A DNA stretch of 64,000 nt from Rhizobium sp. BT04 (lineage in GTDB: Bacteria > Pseudomonadota > Alphaproteobacteria > Rhizobiales > Rhizobiaceae). Below, piece by piece: positions 8,820 to 17,639 of this stretch. The stretch is taken from the NCBI RefSeq assembly GCF_030053135.1, contig NZ_CP125652.1, forward strand, positions 2,390,001 through 2,454,000, read 5' to 3'. The position numbers and the translations under genes are program-made. The notes below the pieces were generated by a model that saw nothing but the letters and a program-made list of their open reading frames with translations, did no database searches and was not told where the DNA came from. Numbering within the stretch: the first letter of the stretch is position 1; the number at the start of each line of letters is the position of its first letter.

Positions 8820-10301
8820 TTACACTGCGAGCTTGCCGTCGAGATAGAGTTGCAGCGTCTCCCGCGTGCCTTTTTCCCACAGGGTTTTAAGCGCATGGCC
8901 AAAACGCTTGCGAAAAAGCTCGGATTTTGCCACTTCGCCGAAAACGTCGTCGAAGACGAGGAAGGCTGAAGGATCGTCCTTGGCTTTCAGCGCCGCTGCA
9001 TGCAGGCGCTCGGCGCTGGCGTCGTTGAAGACGATATCCTTGCCGCTATCGGTCTTGCCGGCGAAATAACGGCACCAGAGTGCAGAAACCAGCGCCAGGC
9101 CGACGACATCCTTGCCCTGGCGCAGATTGTCGAGCGTCGACGGCAGGATGAATTTCGGCTGACGGTTCGAACCGTCCTGCGCCAGACGCGGAATGGTGTC
9201 GGCAATCTTCGGATTGAGCAGGCGATGCTCGATCAGGGCGAAATACTCGGTCAGCGACGTGTTCGGCACCGGCGGCACGATCGGAATGATCTCGTCGTTT
9301 TCGAGCTTGGCAAGGAAAGCGCGAATGAGCGGATCCTCCATGGAATCATGGACGAAATGAATATCCATCAGCGCCGCCGGATAGGCGATCGCGGCATGCC
9401 CGCCATTGAGGATGCGGATCTTCATATGCTCGTAGGGCGTGACATCGGGAACGAAGGTCACCCCGACCTTTTCCAGCGCCGGCCGGCCGGCGGTGAACTT
9501 ATCCTCCAGCACCCATTGCTTGAATTCCTCGCAATAGACCGGCCAATTGTCCTCGATCTCAAAATTGTCCCTGAGGAAATCGATCTCCCGCTGGCCGGTT
9601 GCAGGCGTGATGCGGTCGACCATCGCGTTCGGGAAGGCGACATTTTCCCGGATCCAGTCGGCAAAACCGGGATCCGAAAGGGCAGCCGTGCCGACCACGG
9701 CATTGGCGGTGACGATGCCGTTATGGGGAATATTGTCGCAGGACATGACAGTGAAGGGACCGATACCCCTGGCGTTGCGCGCCTTCAGGCCGGCAACGAT
9801 CAGGCCGAACACCGTCTTCGGCGCGTCGGGATTCTGCCCGTCGGCGGCGATCGCCGGATGGGCCGGATTGAATCGGCCCGATGCATCGATGAAATAACCA
9901 CCCTCGGTGATCGTCAGCGAGACGATGCGGATTTCGGGATCGGCGAGCCTGGCGATGATCGCGGCGGGATCGCCGACCGGCAGGATATCGATCATCGGCG
10001 CGGTGACGCGCGCCGCCGTTTTGTTGTTGTCCTGCTCGACCACAGTCGTCAGGAAATCCTGTGCCGCAAGCTTTTCGCGCATAGCGGCATCCGACGGCAG
10101 CACGCCGGCGCCGACGATCGCCCAGTCGTGATCCGTGCCAGCGTTGAAGAGATCGTCGAGATAGATCGCCTGATGGGCACGGTGGAAATTGCCGACGCCG
10201 AAGTGCACGATGCCGGCTTTCAGCGACGCCCTGTCATAACAAGGGATGGCGGCAGTGCGCGCCACGTCCGAAAGCGTTGCCAGCGATAATTTGCACGTCA
10301 T
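8820..10301 (-). CDS. mtlK: Mannitol 2-dehydrogenase (polyol-specific long-chain dehydrogenase)
   Basis: 493 residues. The amino part has the nucleotide-binding GVGNFHRAHQAIYLDDL motif and the carboxy part the family catalytic signature K-x4-N-x2-H (Lys294, Asn299, His302 in EHMKIRILNGGH). The enzyme oxidises D-mannitol to D-fructose with NAD, and in rhizobia it often accepts D-arabitol or D-sorbitol. It follows the smoEFGK transporter genes with an 84-base gap. No smoS-type sorbitol dehydrogenase lies in this operon, so MtlK may be the only polyol dehydrogenase here. Confidence 0.92.
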   Translation of the reverse strand: MTCKLSLATLSDVARTAAIPCYDRASLKAGIVHFGVGNFHRAHQAIYLDDLFNAGTDHDWAIVGAGVLPSDAAMREKLAAQDFLTTVVEQDNNKTAARVTAPMIDILPVGDPAAIIARLADPEIRIVSLTITEGGYFIDASGRFNPAHPAIAADGQNPDAPKTVFGLIVAGLKARNARGIGPFTVMSCDNIPHNGIVTANAVVGTAALSDPGFADWIRENVAFPNAMVDRITPATGQREIDFLRDNFEIEDNWPVYCEEFKQWVLEDKFTAGRPALEKVGVTFVPDVTPYEHMKIRILNGGHAAIAYPAALMDIHFVHDSMEDPLIRAFLAKLENDEIIPIVPPVPNTSLTEYFALIEHRLLNPKIADTIPRLAQDGSNRQPKFILPSTLDNLRQGKDVVGLALVSALWCRYFAGKTDSGKDIVFNDASAERLHAAALKAKDDPSAFLVFDDVFGEVAKSELFRKRFGHALKTLWEKGTRETLQLYLDGKLAV

Positions 10302-10385
10302 GTTCCAGTCCTCTTGAAGGTCTTGCCAAGACGGCCGGGCGCCATCGTCCGGCTCGCATGCTTGCCCCCAGCCCGGCAGTCCGCC

Positions 10386-11384
10386 CTAGATGGCAAGACC
10401 GCCCTCGTTGAATTTGTGAATACGCGAACGGTCGGGCGTCAGGTAGACGGTATCACCGGCCTTTGCGGCGAAATCGCCGCTGCCGCGCGCCGTCACCATG
10501 CCGATGTCTTCGGCATCGATATGCAGGAAGGTGTCGGAACCGAGATGTTCGGCCACCACGACCCTGCCCTTCCAGTCGCCGCTCTCCATCGACAGCAGCA
10601 TATGTTCGGGACGGATGCCGATCGTATGCGCTCCAAGCTGAGCCGCGTTCTGCCCCTTGATGAAATTCATCTTCGGCGAGCCGATGAAGCCGGCGACGAA
10701 CAGGTTGCGCGGGCGGCTGTAGAGCTCGAGCGGCGAGCCGACCTGCTCGATATTGCCCCTGTTCAACACGACGATCTTGTCGGCCATGGTCATCGCCTCG
10801 ACCTGGTCGTGGGTGACGTAGACCATCGTCGTCTTCAGCTGCTGGTGCAACTCGCTGATTTCGAGGCGCATGTTGACGCGCAGTGCCGCATCGAGGTTCG
10901 ACAGCGGTTCGTCGAACAGGAAGGCCGAAGGCTGACGCACAATGGCCCGGCCGATCGCCACGCGCTGGCGCTGGCCGCCGGACAGCTGGCGCGGCTTGCG
11001 TTCGAGATAGTCGGTAAGGTTCAGCACCCGGGCGGCATCCGTCACCTTGCGGTCGATCTCCGCCTTGTCGACGCCCGCCATCTTCAGCGGGAAGGCGATG
11101 TTGTTGCGCACGCTCATATGCGGATAGAGCGCATAGGATTGGAACACCATGGCAAGCCCGCGCTCCGACGGCGCCTTTTCGGTGGCGTCCCGGCCGTCGA
11201 TGACGATCTTGCCGCCGGAAACGTCCTCGAGCCCGGCGATCAGCCTGAGCAGCGTGGACTTGCCGCAGCCCGACGGACCGACGAAGACAACGAATTCGCC
11301 GTCCTTGATGTCGAGATCGATCGAAGGGATGACCTTGGCTTCGCCGAAGACCTTGGAAACCTTCTGAAGGGTAATGCTGCCCAT
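10386..11384 (-). CDS. smoK: Sorbitol/mannitol ABC transporter ATP-binding protein
   Basis: 332 residues of the MalK/UgpC type. Walker A is GPSGCGKST, the signature LSGGQRQRV, Walker [13 protein letters not shown], and the H-loop follows in [12 protein letters not shown] carboxy TOBE-like regulatory domain carries [10 protein letters not shown]. It should energise polyol import through SmoF and SmoG. Gene order (smoE, smoF, smoG, smoK, mtlK) is that of the characterised Rhodobacter and Sinorhizobium polyol loci, which supports the name; the actual polyol is inferred. Confidence 0.9.
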   Translation of the reverse strand: MGSITLQKVSKVFGEAKVIPSIDLDIKDGEFVVFVGPSGCGKSTLLRLIAGLEDVSGGKIVIDGRDATEKAPSERGLAMVFQSYALYPHMSVRNNIAFPLKMAGVDKAEIDRKVTDAARVLNLTDYLERKPRQLSGGQRQRVAIGRAIVRQPSAFLFDEPLSNLDAALRVNMRLEISELHQQLKTTMVYVTHDQVEAMTMADKIVVLNRGNIEQVGSPLELYSRPRNLFVAGFIGSPKMNFIKGQNAAQLGAHTIGIRPEHMLLSMESGDWKGRVVVAEHLGSDTFLHIDAEDIGMVTARGSGDFAAKAGDTVYLTPDRSRIHKFNEGGLAI

Positions 11385-11401
11385 GTTTCTCTCCCTTTAT
11401 C

Positions 11402-12232
11402 TTATTTCACTGCGCCGAAGGTCAGGCCGCGGACGAGTTGTTTCTGGCTGAACCAGCCGAGGATCAGGATCGGCGCGATAGCCATCGTCGATGCCGCCGA
11501 CAGCTTGGCATAGAACAGGCCTTCGGGGCTGGAATAGGAGGCAATGAAGGCGGTCAGCGGCGCCGCTTTGGAGGCGGTGAGGTTGAGCGTCCAGAACGCC
11601 TCGTTCCAGGCGAGGATGATGTTCAAAAGCAGCGTCGAGGCAATGCCGGGCACCGCCATCGGCGTCAACACGTAGACGATCTCCTTCATCAGCGATGCCC
11701 CGTCCATACGCGCCGCTTCGAGGATTTCACCGGGGATTTCCTTGAAGTAGGTGTAGAGCATCCAGACGATAATCGGCAGGTTGATCAGCGTCAGCACGAT
11801 CACAAGGCCGGTGCGCGTATCGAGCAGGCCCGAATTGCGGAACATCAGGTAGATCGGGATCAACGCGCCGACCGGCGGCATCATCTTGGTCGACAGCATC
11901 CACATCAGCACGTCCTTGGTCCGCTTGGTCGGCGAAAACGCCATGGCCCAGGCGGCCGGAATCGCGATGATCAGGCCGATCAGCGTCGAGCCGAAGGAGA
12001 TGATCACCGAGTTCATGAAGTGGCTGAGATAGTTCGACCGGCTCTGCACCTCGGCATAATTCTCCGTCGTCCAGTGGAAGAACAGGAACTGCGGCGGCGA
12101 GGCGATGGCGTCGGCTTCCGACTTGAAGCTGGTCAGGAAGGTCCACAGAATCGGGAAGAAGATCAGAATGCCGAGCGTCCAGGCGATCGCGGTGACGATG
12201 AGCTTGCGCTTCGTTGTGACTTTTCTGGCCAT
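11402..12232 (-). CDS. smoG: Sorbitol/mannitol ABC transporter permease
   Basis: 276 residues, about six transmembrane segments. The coupling-helix EAA motif is EAARMDGASLMKEIVYVLTPMA. The start MARKVTTKRKLIV at 12232 follows the smoF stop after one base (TGA-g-ATG), indicating translational coupling. It is a CUT1-type MalG homologue; with SmoF it forms the membrane channel of the polyol transporter. Confidence 0.9.
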   Translation of the reverse strand: MARKVTTKRKLIVTAIAWTLGILIFFPILWTFLTSFKSEADAIASPPQFLFFHWTTENYAEVQSRSNYLSHFMNSVIISFGSTLIGLIIAIPAAWAMAFSPTKRTKDVLMWMLSTKMMPPVGALIPIYLMFRNSGLLDTRTGLVIVLTLINLPIIVWMLYTYFKEIPGEILEAARMDGASLMKEIVYVLTPMAVPGIASTLLLNIILAWNEAFWTLNLTASKAAPLTAFIASYSSPEGLFYAKLSAASTMAIAPILILGWFSQKQLVRGLTFGAVK

Positions 12233-12233
12233 C

Positions 12234-13106
12234 TCAAGCCTCCAGATTCTTGCCGACGAGGCGCACGAGAAAGATCGCGACGATATTGGCGAGGATAACA
12301 GCCACGATGCCGCCGGCCGATGCGCCGCCGATATCGAATTGCAGCAATGCCTGGGCATAGACGAGATAGGTAAGGTTGGTGCTGTCGGTGCCCGGCCCGC
12401 CATTGGTGGTGACGAGGATTTCGGCGAAGACCGAAAGCAGGAAGATTGTCTGGATCAGGATCACCACGGTGATGGCACGGGCCATATGCGGCAGGATGAT
12501 ATAGATGAATTTCGAGATCGGCCCGGCGCCGTCCATCTCGGCTGCTTCCTTCTGCTCCTCGTCGAGCGACTGCAGCGCCGTCAGCATGATGAGGGTGGCA
12601 AAGGGCAGCCATTGCCAGGCGACGATGAGAATGACGGAAAACAGCGGCGCATTCGCCAGCCAGTCGATCGGCTGCAGGCCGAGCGCCTTGGCAAGATGGG
12701 CAAAGAGGCCGTTGACCGGGTTCATGAACATGTTCTTCCAGACCAGCGCCGCCACCGTCGGCATGACGAAGAACGGCGCGATCACCAGGATGCGCACGAT
12801 GCCCTGGCCGTACATCGGCTGGTCGAGCAACAGCGCAAAGGCGATGCCGCCGATGACGGTGATCAACAGGACGCCGGCGACGAGCAGCAGCGTATTGATC
12901 AGCGCCGCGATGAAGGCCGGGTCGGACAGGAAATATTCATAGTTCAGGAAACCGACGAAGTTTTCCATGCCGGGGTTGAGCAGATTGTAGTTTAGCAGCG
13001 AGAAATAGATCGTCATCGCCAGCGGGACGATCATCCACGCAAAGAGCAGCAGCACGGAGGGCGCAATCATCAGGCGCGCAGCGGAGCGGGTATGTAAAGT
13101 TGCCAT
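12234..13106 (-). CDS. smoF: Sorbitol/mannitol ABC transporter permease
   Basis: 290 residues, about six transmembrane segments, with the coupling motif EAAEMDGAGPISKFIYIILP and the MalF-type TNGGPGTDSTNL segment. I start at ATG 13106 (MATLHTRSAARLM). It is separated from smoE by 138 bases that contain two strong inverted repeats, so it is probably transcribed at a lower level than the binding protein. Confidence 0.9.
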   Translation of the reverse strand: MATLHTRSAARLMIAPSVLLLFAWMIVPLAMTIYFSLLNYNLLNPGMENFVGFLNYEYFLSDPAFIAALINTLLLVAGVLLITVIGGIAFALLLDQPMYGQGIVRILVIAPFFVMPTVAALVWKNMFMNPVNGLFAHLAKALGLQPIDWLANAPLFSVILIVAWQWLPFATLIMLTALQSLDEEQKEAAEMDGAGPISKFIYIILPHMARAITVVILIQTIFLLSVFAEILVTTNGGPGTDSTNLTYLVYAQALLQFDIGGASAGGIVAVILANIVAIFLVRLVGKNLEA

Positions 13107-13168
13107 GGCAATCACCGATCTGAACTGAAGCGGGGAGCGGCCGCAGGAAAGCTTTGTCTGAAAACAGA

Positions 13169-13200
13169 GGCCGCCGATGCAGTTCGGGCAATCGGCGGCC
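13169..13200 (-). repeat. Perfect inverted repeat in the smoE-smoF gap (distal)
   Basis: Ten-base arms GGCCGCCGAT (13169-13178) and ATCGGCGGCC (13191-13200) with a 12-base loop. On the transcribed strand it is followed by TCTGTTTTC, so it may be a partial terminator or an mRNA-stabilising structure that favours smoE. Confidence 0.75.
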
Positions 13201-13204
13201 CAGA

Positions 13205-13230
13205 GGGGCGGAGTGTCAAGGATCCGCCCC
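13205..13230 (-). repeat. Perfect inverted repeat in the smoE-smoF gap (proximal)
   Basis: Eight-base arms GGGGCGGA (13205-13212) and TCCGCCCC (13223-13230), 14 bases after the smoE stop codon. It is positioned to protect the 3' end of a smoE-only transcript. Confidence 0.7.
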
Positions 13231-13244
13231 TTGCTCGGGAGGCT

Positions 13245-14555
13245 TTATTTGATGTAGCCGGCCTTGGTCATTTCGCGGGTTGCCAGCTGCTGTGCACTCT
13301 GCAGGGCCTGGTCGACCGAAATCTGACCGGCAAGGGCTGCCGAGAATTGCTGGCCCACCGCCGTGCCGATACCCTGGAATTCCGGGATCGCCACGAACTG
13401 GACGCCAACATAGGGGACCGGCTTGACGGTCGGCTTGCTCGGGTCGGCCGAGTTGATCGAGTCGAGCGTCGTCTTGGCGAAGGGAGCCGCCTTTTGGTAC
13501 TCCGCATTCGCATAGAGCGAGCTGCGGGTACCGGGAGGTGCATTCAGCCAGCCTTCCTTCTCGGCAACGAGGTTGGTGTAATCCTTGCTCGTGGCCCAGG
13601 CGACGAACTTTTCGGCGGCTTCGGCCTTCTGCGAACCCGCCGGGATGGCGAGGCTCCAGGCCCACAGCCAGTTGCCGCGCTTGCCGAGACCCTTGTCCGG
13701 AGCGAGCGCGAAGCCGACCTTGTCGGCGACGGTCGATTCCTTCGGGTTGCTGACGAAGGACGCAGCGACGGTCGCGTCGATCCACATGCCGCACTTGCCG
13801 GTCTGGAACAGTGCCAGGTTCTCGTTGAAGCCGTTGGAGGAAGCGCCCGGAGGGCCGGCATCCTTCATCAGCTTGACGTAGAAATCGAGCGTGTCCTTCC
13901 ACTCCGGCTGATCGAACTGCGGCTTCCACTTTTCATCGAACCAGCGCGCGCCGAAGGAATTGGACATGGCCGTCAGAAAGGCCATGTTCTCGCCCCAGCC
14001 GGCCTTGCCGCGCAGGCAGATGCCGTAGACTTCCTTGTCCTTGTTGGTGATCTTGCGGGCAGCATCCGCAATGAAGTCCCAGGTCGGGGCGTCGGGCATC
14101 TTCAAGCCGGCGGCGTCGAACAGGTCCTTGCGGTACATGACCATCGAGCTTTCGCCGTAGAACGGCGCCGCATAGAGCTTGCCATCCAGGGTCAGGCCGC
14201 TGCGGATCGCCGGCAGCAGGTCGTCGACGTCGTAGTTGGCGCCGAGATTGTCGAGCGGCACCAGCCAGCCCTGCTTTGCCCAGATCGGAACTTCATAAGT
14301 GCCGATCGTCAGAACGTCGTATTGGCCGCCCTTGGTCGCGATGTCGGTCGTGACCTTCTGGCGCAGCACGTTTTCTTCGAGGGTTACCCATTCAAGGTCG
14401 ATGCCGGGATTCTTCGCCTTGAAATCATCCGTCAGCTTCTGCATCCGGATCATGTCGCCGTTGTTCACGGTTGCGATTGTCAGCGTCTCGGCCGAAGCCA
14501 TGCCGGCAAACGCCAGCGCTGAGCAGGCGCCCAGCAGAAAAGTTCTCAATGTCAT
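13245..14555 (-). CDS. smoE: Sorbitol/mannitol ABC transporter periplasmic binding protein
   Basis: 436 residues. A signal peptide (MTLRTFLLGACSALAFAGMA, cleaved near ASAE) precedes a family-1 extracellular solute-binding domain (NGDMIRMQKLTDDFKAKNPG, PFYGESSMVMYRKDLFDAAG). It captures polyols in the periplasm and is the first gene of the smoEFGK-mtlK operon. The start is preceded by GGGAGGAAG. A promoter with a perfect TTGACA and an operator-like palindrome lies directly upstream. Confidence 0.92.
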   Translation of the reverse strand: MTLRTFLLGACSALAFAGMASAETLTIATVNNGDMIRMQKLTDDFKAKNPGIDLEWVTLEENVLRQKVTTDIATKGGQYDVLTIGTYEVPIWAKQGWLVPLDNLGANYDVDDLLPAIRSGLTLDGKLYAAPFYGESSMVMYRKDLFDAAGLKMPDAPTWDFIADAARKITNKDKEVYGICLRGKAGWGENMAFLTAMSNSFGARWFDEKWKPQFDQPEWKDTLDFYVKLMKDAGPPGASSNGFNENLALFQTGKCGMWIDATVAASFVSNPKESTVADKVGFALAPDKGLGKRGNWLWAWSLAIPAGSQKAEAAEKFVAWATSKDYTNLVAEKEGWLNAPPGTRSSLYANAEYQKAAPFAKTTLDSINSADPSKPTVKPVPYVGVQFVAIPEFQGIGTAVGQQFSAALAGQISVDQALQSAQQLATREMTKAGYIK

Positions 14556-14591
14556 ATCTTCCTCCCAGAAGATGAGGTGTGAGCATTCGCT

Positions 14592-14633
14592 TTGCTCATG
14601 AGCAATTACTCACCATGCGGCGAAAAATGTCAA
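14592..14633 (-). promoter_or_regulatory. smoE promoter with SorC-type operator
   Basis: On the minus strand, TTGACA (14633-14628), a 17-base spacer and AGTAAT (14610-14605) make a credible promoter. The perfect 14-base palindrome TTGCTCATGAGCAA (14592-14605) begins at the end of the -10 hexamer and covers the predicted start site, as expected for an operator of the adjacent SorC-type regulator. Confidence 0.7.
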
Positions 14634-14693
14634 TCGGCAATCGTTGCTGCAATGCCGAAGGATATATCTATACTATTGATTTTAAATAATAAT

Positions 14694-14718
14694 TTTTTGC
14701 TCAGCTCCTGAGCAAAAA
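14694..14718. promoter_or_regulatory. Second TGCTCA/TGAGCA inverted repeat at the regulator's stop codon
   Basis: Arms TTTTTGCTCAG (14694-14704) and CTGAGCAAAAA (14708-14718) share the TTGCTCA half-site with the smoE operator. The repeat overlaps the stop codon of the upstream regulator gene. It may be an auxiliary operator, or simply the terminator hairpin of that gene. Confidence 0.55.
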
Positions 14719-15654
14719 CTCAGCCGTGTCTTCGTCAGTAATGAGGCCGTTGATCTGATGGCCGACAACGGCCGCCCTGATCGCCTTGAATTTCCGCTTG
14801 CCCTTGGCCAGCCCAATGACCATCGACGCGTCGCGGGACGGGATCGGCGCCGATGCGACGCGCTCGTTGATCGGGTTGTCGAGCAACCTGCCGTCGACAT
14901 CGAAGATCCAGCCGCAGATCTCGCCGACGGCGCCCCCGCGCATCAATTCCATCATCTCGTCCTTCTCGAGAAAACCGTCGACGCAGAGCGGACCGTCGAT
15001 GCCGAGCTCGCCGATGCCGACGAAGGTGACGTTGGCCTGGGCGCTCATGTCGAGCGTCGAGCGCACGAGTTGCTGGCCGTGCAGCAGCTCCCGCTCCTCG
15101 GCCGAGGTGACGAGCACCGGCAGCGGCATCGGAAAGTGCCGCGCCTTCACCGCATCCGCCATGCTGAAGATGACGTTGTAATAGGCCGCCGATCCGTCCG
15201 GTGCGATATTGCCGGTCAGCGAAACGATGCGGTGATTGGGACATTCGATCACCGGAAGCTGATCGACGGCCGCCTTCAGCGTGCGGCCGGTACCGACCGC
15301 AAGCACGATCGGCTCCGGCCGCTTCAGCCAACGCTCGATCTCGGCTGCCGCCGCCTCGGCGATTCCGACGGTGGTCGACGACGAACCGGGATCGCTCGGC
15401 ACCACCTCCACCTGTTTCAGTCCGAATTTTCGCCGCAACTGTTCGGCGAGTTCAAGACAGGCAGCGATCGGATGATCGAGCCGCACCTTGATCAGACGCT
15501 CGGCGACGGCAAGCGACACCAGCCGCTGCGCCGACTGTCGCGAGATACCCATCGAGGCGGCAATTTCGTCCTGGGTGCGCCCGGCGACGTAATAGAGCCA
15601 GCCGGCCCGCGCCGCATCGTCGAGCCGTGCGGGAGTCTCGGATCTTTTTGCCAT
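14701..15654 (-). CDS. smoC: SorC-family regulator of the mannitol/sorbitol operon
   Basis: 317 residues: an amino-terminal helix-turn-helix (YYVAGRTQDEIAASMGISRQ, then SAQRLVSLA) and a SorC sugar-binding domain (VLAVGTGRTLKAAVDQ, SLTGNIAPDGSAAYYN, FVGIGELG). It lies immediately upstream of smoE in the same direction, the position of SmoC in related polyol loci, so it probably senses a polyol or its phosphate and controls smoEFGK-mtlK. The name rests on context. Confidence 0.82.
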   Translation of the reverse strand: MAKRSETPARLDDAARAGWLYYVAGRTQDEIAASMGISRQSAQRLVSLAVAERLIKVRLDHPIAACLELAEQLRRKFGLKQVEVVPSDPGSSSTTVGIAEAAAAEIERWLKRPEPIVLAVGTGRTLKAAVDQLPVIECPNHRIVSLTGNIAPDGSAAYYNVIFSMADAVKARHFPMPLPVLVTSAEERELLHGQQLVRSTLDMSAQANVTFVGIGELGIDGPLCVDGFLEKDEMMELMRGGAVGEICGWIFDVDGRLLDNPINERVASAPIPSRDASMVIGLAKGKRKFKAIRAAVVGHQINGLITDEDTAEFLLRS

Positions 15655-15799
15655 CTAATGCCTACCGCGCAAAGTGAGCCGGCTTGTCGCCGCCGAACAT
15701 GATTTCGAGTCTCTATCGCGCCAGATCAAAACAAAAATCCGGCAAATGTCGAGCCTGTTGAAAAGAGCGCCGCCAAATAACCGCGGTCGCTGATGCAAA

Positions 15800-16369
15800 T
15801 CAGGCAAACCATTGCACGATGAGATAGATCGCCGCCTTCACCAGACCGTAGATCACGCCGCCGGCGATGACGAGCGACACCGCGGTCATCACGAAACCGA
15901 CGAGCGCAAAGAGCCCGTCACGGCCCAATATGCCGAAAGCAAAGACCGAAATGGTGATCGCAGGCAGGATGTTGCCGAGCGGGACCGGCAGCAGCAGCAC
16001 GATCGACAGCAGCAGGCATGCGGCCCCGGCGAGATATTCCGCCGGCGGCTCGGCAAAGATCGCCAGCCTCGGCTTCAACATGCGCTCCGCCCAGGCGAGC
16101 CAGCGGTGAATGCGGCCGACGATAGTCTCGAAATCCTCCCGCCGCATCGAACGGTTGGCAATCACCTTAGGCAGCCAGGGTTTCATCCCGAAGGTCAGTT
16201 GCGCTGCCAGGAACACCAAGGGCGCGCCGAGGACGGCGGACGTGCCCGGCGGCGTGGGAAAGGCGTTCGGCAGGGCAAAGATCAGCATCAACGCGCCGAT
16301 CGCCCTGTCACCCATCGTGTCGAACAGGTCGCCGATCGAGATCCGCTCACGGCTCTGATCGGCGGCCAT
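15800..16369 (-). CDS. exoD: ExoD-family membrane protein (exopolysaccharide synthesis)
   Basis: 189 residues matching the ExoD family: an amino part with ERISIGDLFDTMGDRAIGAL, the conserved ALPNAFPTPPGTSAVLGAPL segment, then three or four hydrophobic helices (about residues 115-185). In Sinorhizobium, exoD mutants have altered exopolysaccharide and alkali sensitivity and invade nodules poorly; the biochemical role is unknown. It stands alone on the minus strand. Confidence 0.85.
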   Translation of the reverse strand: MAADQSRERISIGDLFDTMGDRAIGALMLIFALPNAFPTPPGTSAVLGAPLVFLAAQLTFGMKPWLPKVIANRSMRREDFETIVGRIHRWLAWAERMLKPRLAIFAEPPAEYLAGAACLLLSIVLLLPVPLGNILPAITISVFAFGILGRDGLFALVGFVMTAVSLVIAGGVIYGLVKAAIYLIVQWFA

Positions 16370-16714
16370 CTGCCGTAAAATGGATGAGAGGCGGCGGCCT
16401 TTGGGACGTGGTCTTCGGATGGTACTGTTTTCTCTCGTATCGATGGTCGTGGGTCCGGCAGTTTGTGAAAGTGTAGGGTCGGATTCTGGCGATGCAATAT
16501 GCCAATTGAATGACTTGCGGGGTTAGAAATTGTGGATGCGATCGGAGTCGATCCGACCATCCGATCTCCCCACCTGTTGGCGATGTTTGGCAGAACGGAA
16601 GGGCGCCACACGGCACGTCCCTGAAGCAGGCGACATCGCTGCCGAATGAGCGCTTGAAATTCCCCGCCAACAATGCAAGCAGACGCGGGAGACCAGAGAA
16701 ACGGCGGAGTGGCA
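16370..16714. other. Intergenic region between exoD and the N-acetylglucosamine kinase
   Basis: 345 bases between divergent genes. It contains a short partial palindrome (TCGGA/TCCGA around 16540-16555) but no recognisable gene or RNA. A minus-strand open frame of 122 codons crosses it without a ribosome binding site or family resemblance. Confidence 0.5.
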
Positions 16715-17626
16715 ATGATCATTTCATTCGATATCGGTGGCTCCGCCATCAAGGGCGGCATCGCCCGCTCCGAGACGGATATCGTTCCCCTCGGCCGCCG
16801 CCCGACGCCCAAGGATGATTTCGCCGCTTTCGTCGAGACCCTGCGCGCCATCATCGCCGAGACCGGCGAAGAGCCGAGCCGCATCGCGCTGTCCATCGCC
16901 GGCGTCGTCGATCCAGATACGCAGCGGCTGATCTGCGCCAACATTCCCTGTATCCACGAACGTAGGCTCGCAGCCGATCTCGAAGCCGAACTCGGCTTGG
17001 CCGTACTGGTCGCCAACGACGCCGACTGTTTTGCCATGGCCGAAGCCGGCCTCGGCGCCGGCCGCGGCCACCGCATCGTCTTCGGCGCCATCCTCGGCAC
17101 CGGCGTCGGCGGCGGCCTGGTTGCCGACGGCCGCCTCGTCAACGAGGCCGGCGGTTTTGCCGGCGAATGGGGTCACGGGCCGATCATCGCATCTGCAGCC
17201 GGCAATCCGCCTGTGGCCATCCCGGCCTATGCCTGCGGCTGCGGCCAGAAGGGCTGCGTCGACACCGTCGGCGGCGCCCGCGGCCTGGAGCGGCTGCACC
17301 AGACGCTGCACGATCTCGACCTTTCCAGCGAGGAGATCATCGACCAGTGGCAACGTGGCGAGGAAAAGGCGACACGCACCATCGACGTCTACGTCGATCT
17401 CGTCGCCTCGCCCCTGGCGCTGACCGTCAACATAACAGGCGCGACCATCGTGCCGGTCGGCGGCGGGCTTTCCAATGTCGAGCTGCTGCTTACCGAGCTC
17501 GACCACGCCGTGCGCGCCCGCATCCTGCGCAAATTCGACCGCCCGCTGGTGGTATCAAGCGAATGCCGCATCGAACCCGGCCTGATCGGCGCCGCACTGC
17601 TGGGACTGAAGGCCGAGGCGGCCTAG
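16715..17626 (+). CDS. nagK: ROK-family N-acetylglucosamine kinase
   Basis: 303 residues. The amino end has the phosphate-binding FDIGGSAIKGGIA, then ANDADCFAMAEA, the second ATP motif GAILGTGVGGGLV, the conserved ENEAGGFAGEWGH-like region (NEAGGFAGEWGHGPI) and the ROK zinc motif CGCGQKGCVDT. ROK kinases with this pattern phosphorylate N-acetylglucosamine or glucose; N-acetylglucosamine is favoured here by the convergent GH20 hexosaminidase 13 bases downstream. The start ATG 16715 follows GGAG at 16705-16708. Confidence 0.82.
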   Translation: MIISFDIGGSAIKGGIARSETDIVPLGRRPTPKDDFAAFVETLRAIIAETGEEPSRIALSIAGVVDPDTQRLICANIPCIHERRLAADLEAELGLAVLVANDADCFAMAEAGLGAGRGHRIVFGAILGTGVGGGLVADGRLVNEAGGFAGEWGHGPIIASAAGNPPVAIPAYACGCGQKGCVDTVGGARGLERLHQTLHDLDLSSEEIIDQWQRGEEKATRTIDVYVDLVASPLALTVNITGATIVPVGGGLSNVELLLTELDHAVRARILRKFDRPLVVSSECRIEPGLIGAALLGLKAEAA

Positions 17627-17639
17627 AAATCATCCGGAC

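Noticed and set aside
16347..16715. A 122-codon minus-strand frame upstream of exoD
   Set aside because: No ribosome binding site, no family resemblance, and it overlaps the nagK promoter region and the exoD start.
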